From Trametes villosa (taxonomy: Eukaryota > Basidiomycota > Agaricomycetes > Polyporales > Polyporaceae): a DNA stretch of 64,000 nt. The notes below the pieces were generated by a model. That model had not been told where the DNA came from. It was given only the letters and a program-made list of their open reading frames with translations, and did not search any database. The position numbers and the translations under genes were made by a program. Positions 1-9,486 of the stretch are shown one piece after another. Numbering within the stretch: the stretch's first letter is position 1; the number at the start of each line of letters is the position of its first letter. The DNA is taken from positions 1 through 64,000 of the forward strand of contig PUDQ02000094.1 of assembly GCA_002964805.2 (NCBI GenBank). The letters are read 5' to 3'.

Positions 1-532
1 CATGCTCGAGAAGGGCATGAGGGGGATGCCACCAGTCTGTGGCATCGGCGCGCTCGAGCTGGGCGCGCTCTGGAATGCAGGACCCGCTTGATGCGGGAAC
101 TGGAAGCCGCCGCCGTACGGAAACCCGTAGGCGGGCATGCCCTGCGAGAAGGCATGCGGGAACTGCTGGGGGTGGGTTACCCCCGGCATGGACGAGAATG
201 CGGGAGCTGCCGCTTGTTGCGGCAGCAGGAACTGCGAGGGTTGGGGGAAGGGGATGTTTTGTTGTTGAGGGGCCGCAGGTTGCGACCCCTGTTGCTCCGA
301 GGCTTGCTGCCCGGAGCTGCTGGCTTGCGTGTTGTCTTGCGGGGCGTCGTTCATGGCGCGGGCGTCGTTGTTGGTGGTGGTGGTGAGGTGGCAGAGGTCG
401 GTTATGACCCTGCACTCGCGAGGTCGCCGTCTTAAAGCGCCGGCGGAGTCCGAACGCGTCGGTGGCTGCCTCGCGCACGCGAGTCTGCACGTGACGTACT
501 ACTTCACGGTCACGCGCTCTCTGCGCGTGCTC
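1..532 (-). CDS. Third ORF downstream of pol (ORF3), copy 1, partial
   Basis: Counterpart of the ORF at 57174-58910, with the same position about 70 bases after the pol stop and the same sequence apart from substitutions and an 18-bp in-frame difference (about 250-275). The encoded N-terminal part is rich in Pro, Gln, His and Phe/Gly-containing stretches. No ATG is conserved at the start: copy 2 has an ATG at 58793 where this copy has GTG (near 410-425). After the pol TAG, two in-frame stops (TAG, TGA) precede this ORF in both copies, so simple read-through from pol cannot make it. Function unknown. Its place between pol and the 3' LTR is where env-like genes sit in other Ty3 elements, but I see no signal peptide or membrane anchor. 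Confidence 0.55.
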
Positions 533-601
533 TATCCTTCACCACGACTACTCACTCGGGTAGTCTTGACCACGAAGCGCATGTTGCGCTTCGTACATCC
601 G

Positions 602-3600
602 CTAAGTCTTGGCGGATGTTTTCTTGGGCAACGCGCGCCAAGATGACACGCCCATTAAACGACAATACTCGTCTAATGCTACGAGCTCCTTACAGTGCTC
701 GTAGGGTTCCCATGTATGGTCCCCCATCGTCCACCGCACGTGGAACTGGCACTTATTGCCATTCCACTCGTGGCCGATAATCTCTTCCACCAACCATTCG
801 GTGGAGTCTTCATTGCCGAAGTCGTAATACGACTTCGCCTCACGATGCGGAAATACCGCATCGTCGTTTGGCTCATAGCGTCGTAATAGCGACGCGTGGA
901 ACCGAGGGTGTATCCTTCGGTTCCGGAGTTCTTCTGGTAACTCCAGTACGTAGTTTGACGTACTGGGTATGCTTTCAATTATAGCATACGGTCCGATGTA
1001 CTTAGGCACGAGTTTTCGTGCCCGGCCCTTAGGTATCGACAAATTCTTTGTCGATAGGTATACCTTGTCCCCGACTTCAAAGTCGGGTTCGGCTTGCCTA
1101 TGCTTATTCGCATAGTGTGTCTGGCGCACTCGCGCCTCGATGATGGCATCATGCGCCATCTCCAAGTTCGCCTTGGCTCTGAGTGCGAACTCTCGCACTC
1201 CTCGAAACGGAGTGTCCATTCCGATTCCGTTCATAGAACGCGGGAGATACCCGTAGTTCAACTCGAACGGAGCGAACCCTGTGGTAGAACTTACCGCAGA
1301 GTTGATAGCGAACTCCGCTATCGGTAGCTTCTCATACCAGTCCAACTGGTCTGGAGCTACCAGTGCACGGAGTATCTGCGACACTGAGCGTATACTACGC
1401 TCAGATAATCCATCCGTCTGTGGATGGAACGACGTGGACATAAGCAGCTTCGCCCCCATAAGGCGATGCAGTTCCTTCCAGAACTTGGAAGTGAACTTCG
1501 AGTCTCTATCAGAGACTATGGAGTCCGGTAGCCCGTGTAGACGGACTACTTCCCTGAAGTAGACCAGCGCCAGGTCTGACGCTGTGTCGGTTGTCTTGAT
1601 GGGTATGAGGTGTACCATCGAGGTCAACCGACAGACTACAATCCATATGTAGTCGTATCCGTGCGAGGGCGGAAACGGACCGAAGAAATCCATGGACATA
1701 GACGTCCATGGCACCGTGGGTATCGGTAGCGAGTGTAACAGCCCTATAGGGGGCTGTGTACTTATTTTCGTGGTGTGGCACGCGCCGCACGAAATGCAGA
1801 ACTTGTCTACATCCTTGCGTAACGCGGGCCACCAAAACCACTTGCGCACGTACTCTGACGTGCGCTGAGGTCCAAGATGTCCAAGCGCGCTATGCGCTTG
1901 GTCTAACACGAGCTCCTGAAGGGCCCGTTTCCGATACAGACCACGAGGTATGCATAATACCTCGTCGCCTTCACGGTTCTTGGTGTATATCACACCCTCG
2001 CGCATTACGAATGCGCGATGCTGAGTAGGCCGTTCCAGTATTTTCTGGAACGTCGGGTCATTAACATAACCTGACTTGACGGCTTTCAGGAAGCCGTCGT
2101 CTCCTTCTACCCAGACACGCAAAGAGGGACCCGCAGATAGCGAGTCCGACAGCATCACATTGTCGCTGTCCGGGGTTGCTGCAGTCACCGAGATAGGTGC
2201 GTGTGCAGCATAACGAGCCGACTCTACGACTCGTTCCTCTATTGGTTCTTGCACGCGTGTAGCGTGCGCGTTATCTGTCTCTAGCTGCGCGAGTTTCCGC
2301 GCAGATCGACGCAACACTCGAGCTGCGCGTAGCTCGATGAGTCGGGAGAAGGGGAGATCATCCCCTTCAGGATCTAGCCGCAAGTCGGCGTTAACATAGT
2401 CGAAATCTTCGGCTAGTTCCTCTATGTCGTCGTGTTCGAAGTAGCGGGATAAGCAGTCCGCTACTTTGTTTAGGTTACCTGGAATATAGGTAATCGTCTT
2501 GTCGAACCTCGACAAGAATTCGTACCACCGTATCTGACGGTGGTTAGGACGCTCGAGTCCCTCAAGGAACTCGAGAGCTCTATGGTCAGTGACTATATTG
2601 AGCTTTCGTCCTATGAGCTTGTCCTCCCACTTGAACAAGCCTTCCATGATGGCTAGAGCTTCTTGCTCGTAGGTGCGATACGCCCGTTGTGCGGACGTAA
2701 ATTTCTTCGACAGGAACCCGGCTGGCCTGCAAGTTTGCCAGTCGGGTCCTTGCCCGTATAACGCTCCGAGTCCATACACGGACGCATCACAGATCAACCA
2801 AATGGGATCTGTGGAAGCCGGATCTATCGGCTTCAGTATGGGCACCTTACACGCGAGTGCTTTGATAGACTCAAAACACTTGTCGTGCAGTGCGCGCCAT
2901 ACAAACGGACGGTCGTTATGGACCATGTCCGATAACGGCGATGTGTACGCCGTTACATCTGGCATAAAATGTGCCAGATAGTTTACTAGCCCGAGGAACC
3001 GCTGCACCTCGTTATACGAGCGAGGTGTTCGCCAGTTCCTGATACGGCTCATCTTGTCCGTATCGGCGTGTAGTCCCTTGTCATCTATTCGGTGACCGAG
3101 ACAATCCAAGTCTTTGGAGTATAAGTCGCACTTGCTGCGGCTTAGGAAAAGCTTCGCCTCTCGAAGCTTTTCGAACACTATCCTTAAGTGTTCTTCGTGC
3201 TCCTCCTTGGAGTCCGAAAATACGAAAATGTCGTCCAAATAGACATGGACGAACCTTCCGATACAGTCACGGAATATGGCTGTCATTAGACGTTGGAATG
3301 TGGACGGGGCGTTGGTGTCGCCCTGTTGCATGACCTCGCTCACGAACGTCCCGTAAGGCGTCGCGAACGCGGTCTTCCACACGTCCTCCGCAACTATGCG
3401 GATCTGTTCGTAGGCGTCGGACAGATCAATCTTCGAGCGATACTTCGCTCGAGCAACGTCCATCCGGATCTGGTCTTGATCCGGAAACGGTGTCAGGTCG
3501 TGCACCGTGTTCTGGTTTCGTTGTCGCGCATCGAGTACGGTGCGCAGCTTGCCATTCTTCTTGGCAACGCACAGCAGAGGCGCTGCTTGCGTGACCGTTA

Positions 3601-4123
3601 CCGGTCGCCACCAGCCTGCCTTCACATAGCGATTGATTTTCGCTATGAGCTCTGGCTTCACCACGTCCGCGCAACGTGGGAGATGATAGCGATATTTCTT
3701 CGCTTCATCGATGAGCGGAATGTGGTGATTGATCTCCCGGAACGGCGGGAGATGCTCCGGCGCAGGACGCATAATGTCCTCGGTGGCCGCATACCAGCGG
3801 TCACGAAGAGCTTTCAGCTCCTCCTCTTCCTCGTCTATGACGAACCCAGCGTGGGTTCGTCGGATCTGTTCGTCTTCCCACTGCTCCTTGGCTATCTTGT
3901 CCAAGAGCTCGTTGATGCCGTATGGGTCCTCGTACCCATACTTGTCCCTTCTAGGACCTCGCGACGAATGCATCGTCGGAATGAATTTTTCGCCAACGTT
4001 CGGCGGCGAGCTATCTTTGGCTCGCCCTTGGTGTCGTTCAGGAATCTTAACGGTTTCTACACCGTTCCCTCCCCCTCCTGACGACCCTCCGGACTTGTCG
4101 TAACGAGAGTGGGGAGGTTCCAC
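602..4123 (-). CDS. pol: Ty3/gypsy Pol: RT, RNase H, integrase, chromodomain
   Basis: About 1170 residues and apparently intact. In order: reverse transcriptase with the YLDD active-site box (around residue 290, VHVYLDDIFVFS); RNase H with an Asp in LICDASVYGLG, a Glu in YEQEALAIMEG and an Asp in VTDHRALEFL; integrase with an HHCC zinc module (HSALGHL ... CISCGACH), catalytic Asp in MDFFGPFP, Asp in SDRDSKF and Glu in GLSERSIRS; and a C-terminal chromodomain (EEIIGHEWNG ... DHTWEPYEHC). The frame is the same as gag and is open up to the gag TAG (4148-4150). The first codon assigned here is GTG and the first Met is about residue 51, so expression by UAG read-through from gag is more likely than independent initiation. 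Stop is TAG at 602-604. Confidence 0.93.
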   Translation of the reverse strand: MEPPHSRYDKSGGSSGGGGNGVETVKIPERHQGRAKDSSPPNVGEKFIPTMHSSRGPRRDKYGYEDPYGINELLDKIAKEQWEDEQIRRTHAGFVIDEEEEELKALRDRWYAATEDIMRPAPEHLPPFREINHHIPLIDEAKKYRYHLPRCADVVKPELIAKINRYVKAGWWRPVTVTQAAPLLCVAKKNGKLRTVLDARQRNQNTVHDLTPFPDQDQIRMDVARAKYRSKIDLSDAYEQIRIVAEDVWKTAFATPYGTFVSEVMQQGDTNAPSTFQRLMTAIFRDCIGRFVHVYLDDIFVFSDSKEEHEEHLRIVFEKLREAKLFLSRSKCDLYSKDLDCLGHRIDDKGLHADTDKMSRIRNWRTPRSYNEVQRFLGLVNYLAHFMPDVTAYTSPLSDMVHNDRPFVWRALHDKCFESIKALACKVPILKPIDPASTDPIWLICDASVYGLGALYGQGPDWQTCRPAGFLSKKFTSAQRAYRTYEQEALAIMEGLFKWEDKLIGRKLNIVTDHRALEFLEGLERPNHRQIRWYEFLSRFDKTITYIPGNLNKVADCLSRYFEHDDIEELAEDFDYVNADLRLDPEGDDLPFSRLIELRAARVLRRSARKLAQLETDNAHATRVQEPIEERVVESARYAAHAPISVTAATPDSDNVMLSDSLSAGPSLRVWVEGDDGFLKAVKSGYVNDPTFQKILERPTQHRAFVMREGVIYTKNREGDEVLCIPRGLYRKRALQELVLDQAHSALGHLGPQRTSEYVRKWFWWPALRKDVDKFCISCGACHTTKISTQPPIGLLHSLPIPTVPWTSMSMDFFGPFPPSHGYDYIWIVVCRLTSMVHLIPIKTTDTASDLALVYFREVVRLHGLPDSIVSDRDSKFTSKFWKELHRLMGAKLLMSTSFHPQTDGLSERSIRSVSQILRALVAPDQLDWYEKLPIAEFAINSAVSSTTGFAPFELNYGYLPRSMNGIGMDTPFRGVREFALRAKANLEMAHDAIIEARVRQTHYANKHRQAEPDFEVGDKVYLSTKNLSIPKGRARKLVPKYIGPYAIIESIPSTSNYVLELPEELRNRRIHPRFHASLLRRYEPNDDAVFPHREAKSYYDFGNEDSTEWLVEEIIGHEWNGNKCQFHVRWTMGDHTWEPYEHCKELVALDEYCRLMGVSSWRALPKKTSAKT

Positions 4124-4170
4124 TCTTGTGGAACTCGCTACGCTGTCCTACTGCTTAGGTTTAGCAGTAC
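4115..4170 (-). promoter_or_regulatory. Candidate UAG read-through site between gag and pol
   Basis: A single TAG (4148-4150) separates gag from pol in the same frame. A perfect 7-bp hairpin (arms 4163-4169 and 4149-4155) overlaps the first two bases of the stop. A second 7-bp hairpin with a 4-base loop (arms 4128-4134 and 4117-4123) begins 13 bases after the stop. No ATG lies near the pol start. UAG suppression with downstream RNA structure is how gammaretroviruses make Gag-Pol. Caution: hairpins of this size occur throughout this element, so their presence here is not specific. Confidence 0.45.
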
Positions 4171-7100
4171 CTTCGAATTGGAATCGAGGAACCCATTTCT
4201 TGGGTTCGGGTTTCGCAGTCGTCGAAACCTCAGGATCGAATAACGGCAAACTTTTGCCGTTGATTACTACCGTACCTGCACGGAAGTCTAGGATTACTCC
4301 ATGCTTCCTGCAGAAGGTAGTTCCCAACACGACATCGTACTTATCGATGTCTACTACGTCAAAGTATTGCGTAGTATTCACAGAGCCCACCTTGAGCTCT
4401 GCTTGCGCACCATAATTGATGCGCGTCTTGCTGCCCTTGGTTCCCAATTGCAGCCCTACAGGCTGCGCCAGATCGATACGATCTGCGCGACTCAGATACG
4501 CCAACTCTGGCATAATCGAATCGGTCGTGCAGCCCGAGTCGAATAAGGCCAGAGCTGTGACCTTATTGATTGTGATCTCAGCGCATAACGTGCGCTGGGC
4601 CTGGAGCGTGCGCACAGGTTGCGCCGCGGGATCGTCTATACGACGTATCTTGTTGTCGTATAACCAGGCCTGCTTGTACCCTCGCGTGGGTGCAACCGCC
4701 ATGGTGTGTAACCGAAGAGGCTCAGGTTCGGCCTCTTCCAACGGTGCAATACGCATCGCGATGAAGTATTCATCTGCATCTCCCTCTCCAGGAGATGCGT
4801 AATGATCCTCGTCGGGATCATACTGAGATCCTTCCAGACCATAGTCTGACAACGGATATTCTCCGTTATCGTCTGGGCTATCCGCAAGAGCCTCGGGTTC
4901 AGGCTCTTGATCCTCGGGACGAGTTGCCGTGTTGTCGTCGGCAACGTCTTGTTGTGTAGACGGCTCGTTGCCGTCGTCCGACGTGTCGTCGATGACACGC
5001 TGAGCGAACATCCGCTGTACTGTAGCGGATTTCTTCCCGTAGTTGGGACATTTCGCGTCGCTCGCGAAGTGGCCTATTTGACCACAGGAATAGCACTTAA
5101 GAGGTGCTTTCTGAGTCTTATCAATCTGCGCAGTTGACGCGGATTGCTGCACCGCGCCAGACTGACGCGGTACCGAACCACCTCGCACGTCTGTCGAAGG
5201 GCGTTTAAAGCCAGTAGTAGCTTTAGGTGTCGTAATATTATTACTACGGGAAGCCGAAGCCGTTGGCTTCCTAAGTACATTACGCACTCCTCGTTGCGGG
5301 CGTGCCTCTACCGTCGGCTTAGCACCGGTGTTCGGTATAGTATGTGCTCGCGAAGGTTCGCGAGCTAACTTCCGAAGCCGCATAGCGCGCGACTTCTGCT
5401 CAATATCTTGAGCCACTTGGTACAATTGTGCCAAGTCGTGTTCTTGAGGAGACATACCGTTAACAACGGTAAGTAGGTACTCGATGTCTTCGGGTAACGC
5501 CTCAATGAACTTCCTACGCAATTGGAAGGGCGTAGGCTTCTCCCACATCCTTTCGGATATGTACAGCAGCTTCTCATATAAAGCTGCAACCCCTCCGTCA
5601 CTGGAGCGGTAAACTAGCGAAGCATACTGTTGCTCCGCAAGTAGGTTCAAATCCTTATGGATGAACCTACGATAGAGTGCTATAACAGTCTCCTCGAATA
5701 TCCAGTCGCGCTTATCGCGCGACGGAGACTGTATAGTGTTGTAGAACCACGTAGCGGCATCACCGCTAAGTGCAGTGCCCAATATTCGGACACGGTCACG
5801 GTCCATCCTAGGACCCGTGATCCTCAACGTGTTGAAGTACTCGAGGAGGCCTCGCAGCCATACCTCGAGTGCGTCGAGATCGTCCTTCCCCTCGTATGTC
5901 TTGGGTGGTGCAAGTTTCGCCACCTTCAAGTACGCAGGGGGATCACCCTCTGGAGGTGATCCAACCATCTCATCTATCATCCGCACGAGACGGCTGATCG
6001 TTACACCATCACGAGGCCCTACTACAGGCCCCGTGTATGCCAGCGGTTCCGTAGCTTCCGCTGGCTGCATAGGAGGTAATCCTCCGTAATATGCAGACGC
6101 TCCCATTGAACGTCGAGGGTGTTTCCAGTCCCATAGTCCAGGCGGCCGTTCTTGACGGTACGCGGGTCCTTGGGACGCAGACATTGGCTCAGCGGGATAA
6201 TCGCTGGGCGAGGATGGAATTGGCTGCGCGACATGCGCAGCCCTAGTCGACCCTTGCGGATTATCGAATGCAACGTTCCGAGTAGGAACGGCATTCTGTA
6301 CATCGCCAGTTCGACGGTTTGATGAGGACGGCGGCAGTTGCGCCGTCGTGTGCGGTGGATCATACAGCCCCGCACGACTCAGTCGTTCAATCCGGCCAGC
6401 GACGATACGCTGGCGAGGATCCAATAGTGCATCCTCTACTTCGCGATCATCCGCGAAGTTCTCCATTTGCGGATCAGCAGCTGAGCTGATATGTGTATCT
6501 ATGGTTGCCCTTGTCATAGGCAACTCGTCGCTTTCATCCTCACCAGCCACGATAGGCTGATGAATGTGGTGCCCTGCATCGGCATCCTCACTTACCGCTA
6601 TAGCGCGAGCGGTAAGGTCCTCCTCGTCTTCTTCGTCCATTAGGTCACCTAGGCCTAATTCCGCTAATGCGGACTGCAGAGCGAGGTTCGTCTCGTTTTC
6701 TGCCTCGAGTATCTGCTTCTGCAGCAGACGGAATCGTTTCTTCGATTCCCGAACTACCATGCGCAACGGCGCAAGGTTCAGTGTCGGTGCCGCCGACACT
6801 GACGAGCTCGCAGCCAACTGCTGCGAGCGTCCCTCACGCAGATCCTGCCAGTCTTGCCCAATGTTGGCAAGACTCCGACTATTAAGCGAGCTCGCAGCGG
6901 AGCCCGATCGTCGTGACGGGCCTGCTTGGTCTGAAGCCGGTCGTCCAGCATGCACGCTGGCAGTCGCACGACCCCTAGTAGGGTTCGTGGTATCGTCTAA
7001 GCCGCCGGATACCACTGATTGTGGTATCGAGGGTCCACCCTCGCCCTCTGTAGATCGAGGGAGTGACGTGGCGGGTTGACCCGTGCCGAACTCAGCGCGG

Positions 7101-7177
7101 GGGGGTTGGTTCGAGGTAGAAGTCGAGGCCCGCGGAGTTCGCGGGTCCGTGGGGTTGTTTGAGCTGTGGTGGCTCAT
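4148..7177 (-). CDS. gag: Ty3/gypsy Gag with aspartic protease
   Basis: 1009 residues from a true ATG at 7175-7177. The N-terminal third is low-complexity and acidic, with a charged, probably coiled-coil stretch (residues about 130-190). A retrotransposon Gag domain follows at about residues 400-610 (DALEVWLRGLLEYFN ... FEETVIALYRRFIH). One zinc knuckle is at about 700 (CYSCGQIGHFASDAKC), with spacing C-x2-C-x4-H-x6-C, two residues longer after His than the usual x4. The C-terminal protease has the catalytic box LALFDSGCTTDSI at about 890. It ends at TAG 4148-4150, followed in the same frame by pol. Synonymous positions are shaped into hairpins almost continuously. Confidence 0.9.
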   Translation of the reverse strand: MSHHSSNNPTDPRTPRASTSTSNQPPRAEFGTGQPATSLPRSTEGEGGPSIPQSVVSGGLDDTTNPTRGRATASVHAGRPASDQAGPSRRSGSAASSLNSRSLANIGQDWQDLREGRSQQLAASSSVSAAPTLNLAPLRMVVRESKKRFRLLQKQILEAENETNLALQSALAELGLGDLMDEEDEEDLTARAIAVSEDADAGHHIHQPIVAGEDESDELPMTRATIDTHISSAADPQMENFADDREVEDALLDPRQRIVAGRIERLSRAGLYDPPHTTAQLPPSSSNRRTGDVQNAVPTRNVAFDNPQGSTRAAHVAQPIPSSPSDYPAEPMSASQGPAYRQERPPGLWDWKHPRRSMGASAYYGGLPPMQPAEATEPLAYTGPVVGPRDGVTISRLVRMIDEMVGSPPEGDPPAYLKVAKLAPPKTYEGKDDLDALEVWLRGLLEYFNTLRITGPRMDRDRVRILGTALSGDAATWFYNTIQSPSRDKRDWIFEETVIALYRRFIHKDLNLLAEQQYASLVYRSSDGGVAALYEKLLYISERMWEKPTPFQLRRKFIEALPEDIEYLLTVVNGMSPQEHDLAQLYQVAQDIEQKSRAMRLRKLAREPSRAHTIPNTGAKPTVEARPQRGVRNVLRKPTASASRSNNITTPKATTGFKRPSTDVRGGSVPRQSGAVQQSASTAQIDKTQKAPLKCYSCGQIGHFASDAKCPNYGKKSATVQRMFAQRVIDDTSDDGNEPSTQQDVADDNTATRPEDQEPEPEALADSPDDNGEYPLSDYGLEGSQYDPDEDHYASPGEGDADEYFIAMRIAPLEEAEPEPLRLHTMAVAPTRGYKQAWLYDNKIRRIDDPAAQPVRTLQAQRTLCAEITINKVTALALFDSGCTTDSIMPELAYLSRADRIDLAQPVGLQLGTKGSKTRINYGAQAELKVGSVNTTQYFDVVDIDKYDVVLGTTFCRKHGVILDFRAGTVVINGKSLPLFDPEVSTTAKPEPKKWVPRFQFEGTAKPKQ

Positions 7178-7279
7178 TCTTGCTGGATGCGGATGGGGGT
7201 TGCTAGGGGATTAGAGTTCGATGACGTGGTTGCACGTCGAGCCCCAAATCGGGCGATTCTAACACGGTAGAGTAAAAAA

Positions 7280-7568
7280 GTGTTAAACTCACGAATGTCG
7301 GGCACTTCTGATGCCCGCAGTCTCCAAGTACTCTGGTCCGGGCTCTATTAGGGCTCGGCGTACTCGGGAGATGGTGGGGCAGTTGTAGAAGGCTGCCCTC
7401 ACCAGACGCGCGGGCTCCGAATACCCGCGCGTCGTACGCGTCTATCTACTACATGATATCTACGCGGTATCTTATCCTAGCGCAACTAGCGCCAGGTACT
7501 GGTTGCGACATAGCGCAACTAGCGCTATGTCCTACAAGAACCCGTAACGACCGCGGAGGGTCGTTACA
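7280..7568 (-). repeat. 5' LTR of gypsy copy 1 (289 bp)
   Basis: Begins TG and ends CA on either strand. A second copy lies at 35085-35372 with about 95% identity by eye, which fixes both ends. Internal inverted repeats include GTAACGACC (7544-7552) with GGTCGTTAC (7559-7567), at the element's 5' edge, and two copies of the TAGCGC/GCGCTA pair. The sequence just inside the LTR (7261-7279) does not start with TGG, so no ordinary tRNA primer site is evident. Confidence 0.88.
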
Positions 7569-8461
7569 TACTGCCAGGACGCGTGCGGGTGTTAAACGCG
7601 ATAGCTGATGGTGGTGAGGGTGAACGAAGCATTCCATCAGGAATCCAGGCTCAATACTATTTACCTGCGCTAAGGAGCTCATCGAGCTGTATGTGGTATT
7701 GACCTCGCCCTACTATCGCCTCGAGGCTTGCCGTGAGCGCTGTAGCAATCATGGGGAATCAGCAAGAACAAGTAAGTTGAGGGCATCGGCAGTGCGCTCA
7801 CATTCGGTAGCCATGACTCGACACCGCTATCCCGCGCACACACGAAACGAGCAGAAGGGGGAGAGCAGGGGATGCAGTGTGAGGATGAGTGCGCCGGGGA
7901 GCTACTGAAGTGCTGAGTCGCAGGACCAGCGGGCGAATAGACGCCGCGAGCGGGGCATGACCCCAAGATATCTAGCACAACATGAGGCGCGGATCCGCAT
8001 CAGGGGGCCCGTCGAGACGTCCCCGTACCAGCTGGCCAAATCGTCCACGAACCGCGGCCATGTGTTTTGTCCGGGTTCACCGGGCGGCGCCGTGCTTCGT
8101 GGGCTTGCTCTGATGGTAGAACGTCGTCAGCAACTAGCTCGTAGCCTTACACTGGTCGCACCCCGCGGACTCCCACATGACCGGCACAGCGAACTTCTCG
8201 TGGGATACGCATCGATAAAGCAATATTAAGAAGTCGACCAACATGAAAGCATAGCAAACAGCAACACAACGTAGATATAGCGAGCGGGGAATACGGATGA
8301 GAGCAGAAAGCAGGCTTGGCAAGGTGAAGCGTAGGGAATAGGGAATGTATGGGGTAAGGAGCGTGGTGGGAGGCTAGACGATATTCAAGATATTCAAAAA
8401 GCACGTCCTGGGTTCATAGCCCCATCGGGTCTCACGGACGGCGGGGGCTACTACGGAGGAA
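7569..8461. other. No gene recognised
   Basis: Sequence flanking the gypsy LTR. Short open frames exist on both strands but none has recognisable motifs or a convincing splice pattern. It may be the remains of the locus into which copy 1 inserted. Confidence 0.4.
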
Positions 8462-8830
8462 CTAGTGGGCGCCGTGAGACTCAATGAGACAAGGAAAACG
8501 TAACGGACTCACCCGCAGCTTCAGCATCAGAGACTTGACGCCGGAAGACCCGTTTGTGGTTCCCATGCGATCATGAGAACCGCGAGGGTTGTCACCAGCA
8601 GGAGGGGCTAGCGTCGAAACGTAGTTGCTAAGCTGCTGGACTTCCGCGCCGATAGTCGTGTGGGTGATACGCAGCGTCTCCAATGCAGCCCCAATGTGCC
8701 CATGCACGTTAGCTAGAGCAGCAAGTCGGCCTCTCATGGTATCGAAGTGCATGCGCTCTTCATCTTCATTCGCAAATGCGACATCGGAGACGTAGAAGCG
8801 GCTGGTGAATGCCACATTCAGATTGTGCAC
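8462..8830 (-). CDS. Hypothetical coiled-coil exon
   Basis: Open frame of about 120 residues. The N-terminal 70 residues look like a helical, heptad-rich segment (RLAALANVHGHIGAALETL ...), followed by a Pro/Gly-rich tail. A good splice donor (GTGAGT) lies near 8505-8510, so the coding exon probably ends there and the last residues are intronic. I do not recognise the family. It could be a fragment of a larger minus-strand gene extending to about 9.2 kb. Confidence 0.3.
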   Translation of the reverse strand: MHNLNVAFTSRFYVSDVAFANEDEERMHFDTMRGRLAALANVHGHIGAALETLRITHTTIGAEVQQLSNYVSTLAPPAGDNPRGSHDRMGTTNGSSGVKSLMLKLRVSPLRFPCLIESHGAH

Positions 8831-9486
8831 GCTATTGTTTATCGAGACCGGTAGAGCGACTTACTTCATGTTCGAGCTACGTGGAGGACGGTTGCGAATC
8901 ACTCCTAGGCAAGGTGCGTAGCGCGGTCTATTACTGAAGTCATGGCTTCAGTCGACGCTTCACGCTCGAGAACGTGAATACTCACAGCTGTGCGTATGCG
9001 AGGCGCTCCGGTGCCTCTGAAACTGGGAGAGGCCAGCGGTGGACGTAGTGACAGTATGCAGACGAGCTGAGCGTCCGAGTGAGTGAGTCGCGGGCAAGAG
9101 TGAACACCTTGGGGCGCTCGCAGGCCGCGTGAGGTCGTAAGCGGAGTCCGATTTGCCCATCTCCACGTGCCACTTAGCTCGCTCTAAGTCTGACTGATGC
9201 CTGATCATCCTGCTGCCCAGCCAGTCTCGCCTACGCTCATTGCGACTGCTTAGGTCGCCTCTATCAAGGGCGCACGACCGCGGACAATTGAGCGCTCCTA
9301 GTTAGCGGCTCCTTGTGTCACGACTCACGCGCATGGACGACACGGCCCCAGGTGCGTGCGCCTCCGACATGCGGAAGACGCCTGCTGTGGTCCACTTTAC
9401 TTCATCATCTTGGGCCTCCGCATACCCCGGGCGCACTCCTAGCCCCTCCTTCCGCGCCTGTACTCGCGCCTGTACTCAACGCCTTT
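8831..9486. other. No gene recognised
   Basis: A minus-strand open frame (8960-9208) could be an upstream exon of the 8.5-8.8 kb fragment, but there is no motif to support it. The plus-strand promoter of the 9487 gene would lie here; I see no clear TATA box. Confidence 0.3.

Larger units (their letters stand above)
1..7568 (-). mobile_element. Ty3/gypsy LTR retrotransposon, copy 1 (3' part off window)
   Basis: Reading on the minus strand: 5' LTR (7568 to 7280), leader, gag-protease (7177 to 4148), pol (4123 to 602) and the beginning of a third ORF that leaves the window at base 1. The 3' LTR is not seen. Its pol and ORF3 closely match 57.2-61.5 kb (copy 2) with scattered substitutions and an in-frame 18-bp difference near 250-275, so both belong to one family. 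The bases following the LTR (7569-7573, TACTG) are the expected target duplication, but the other side is outside the window. Short perfect inverted repeats tile the whole element, LTR included. Confidence 0.9.
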
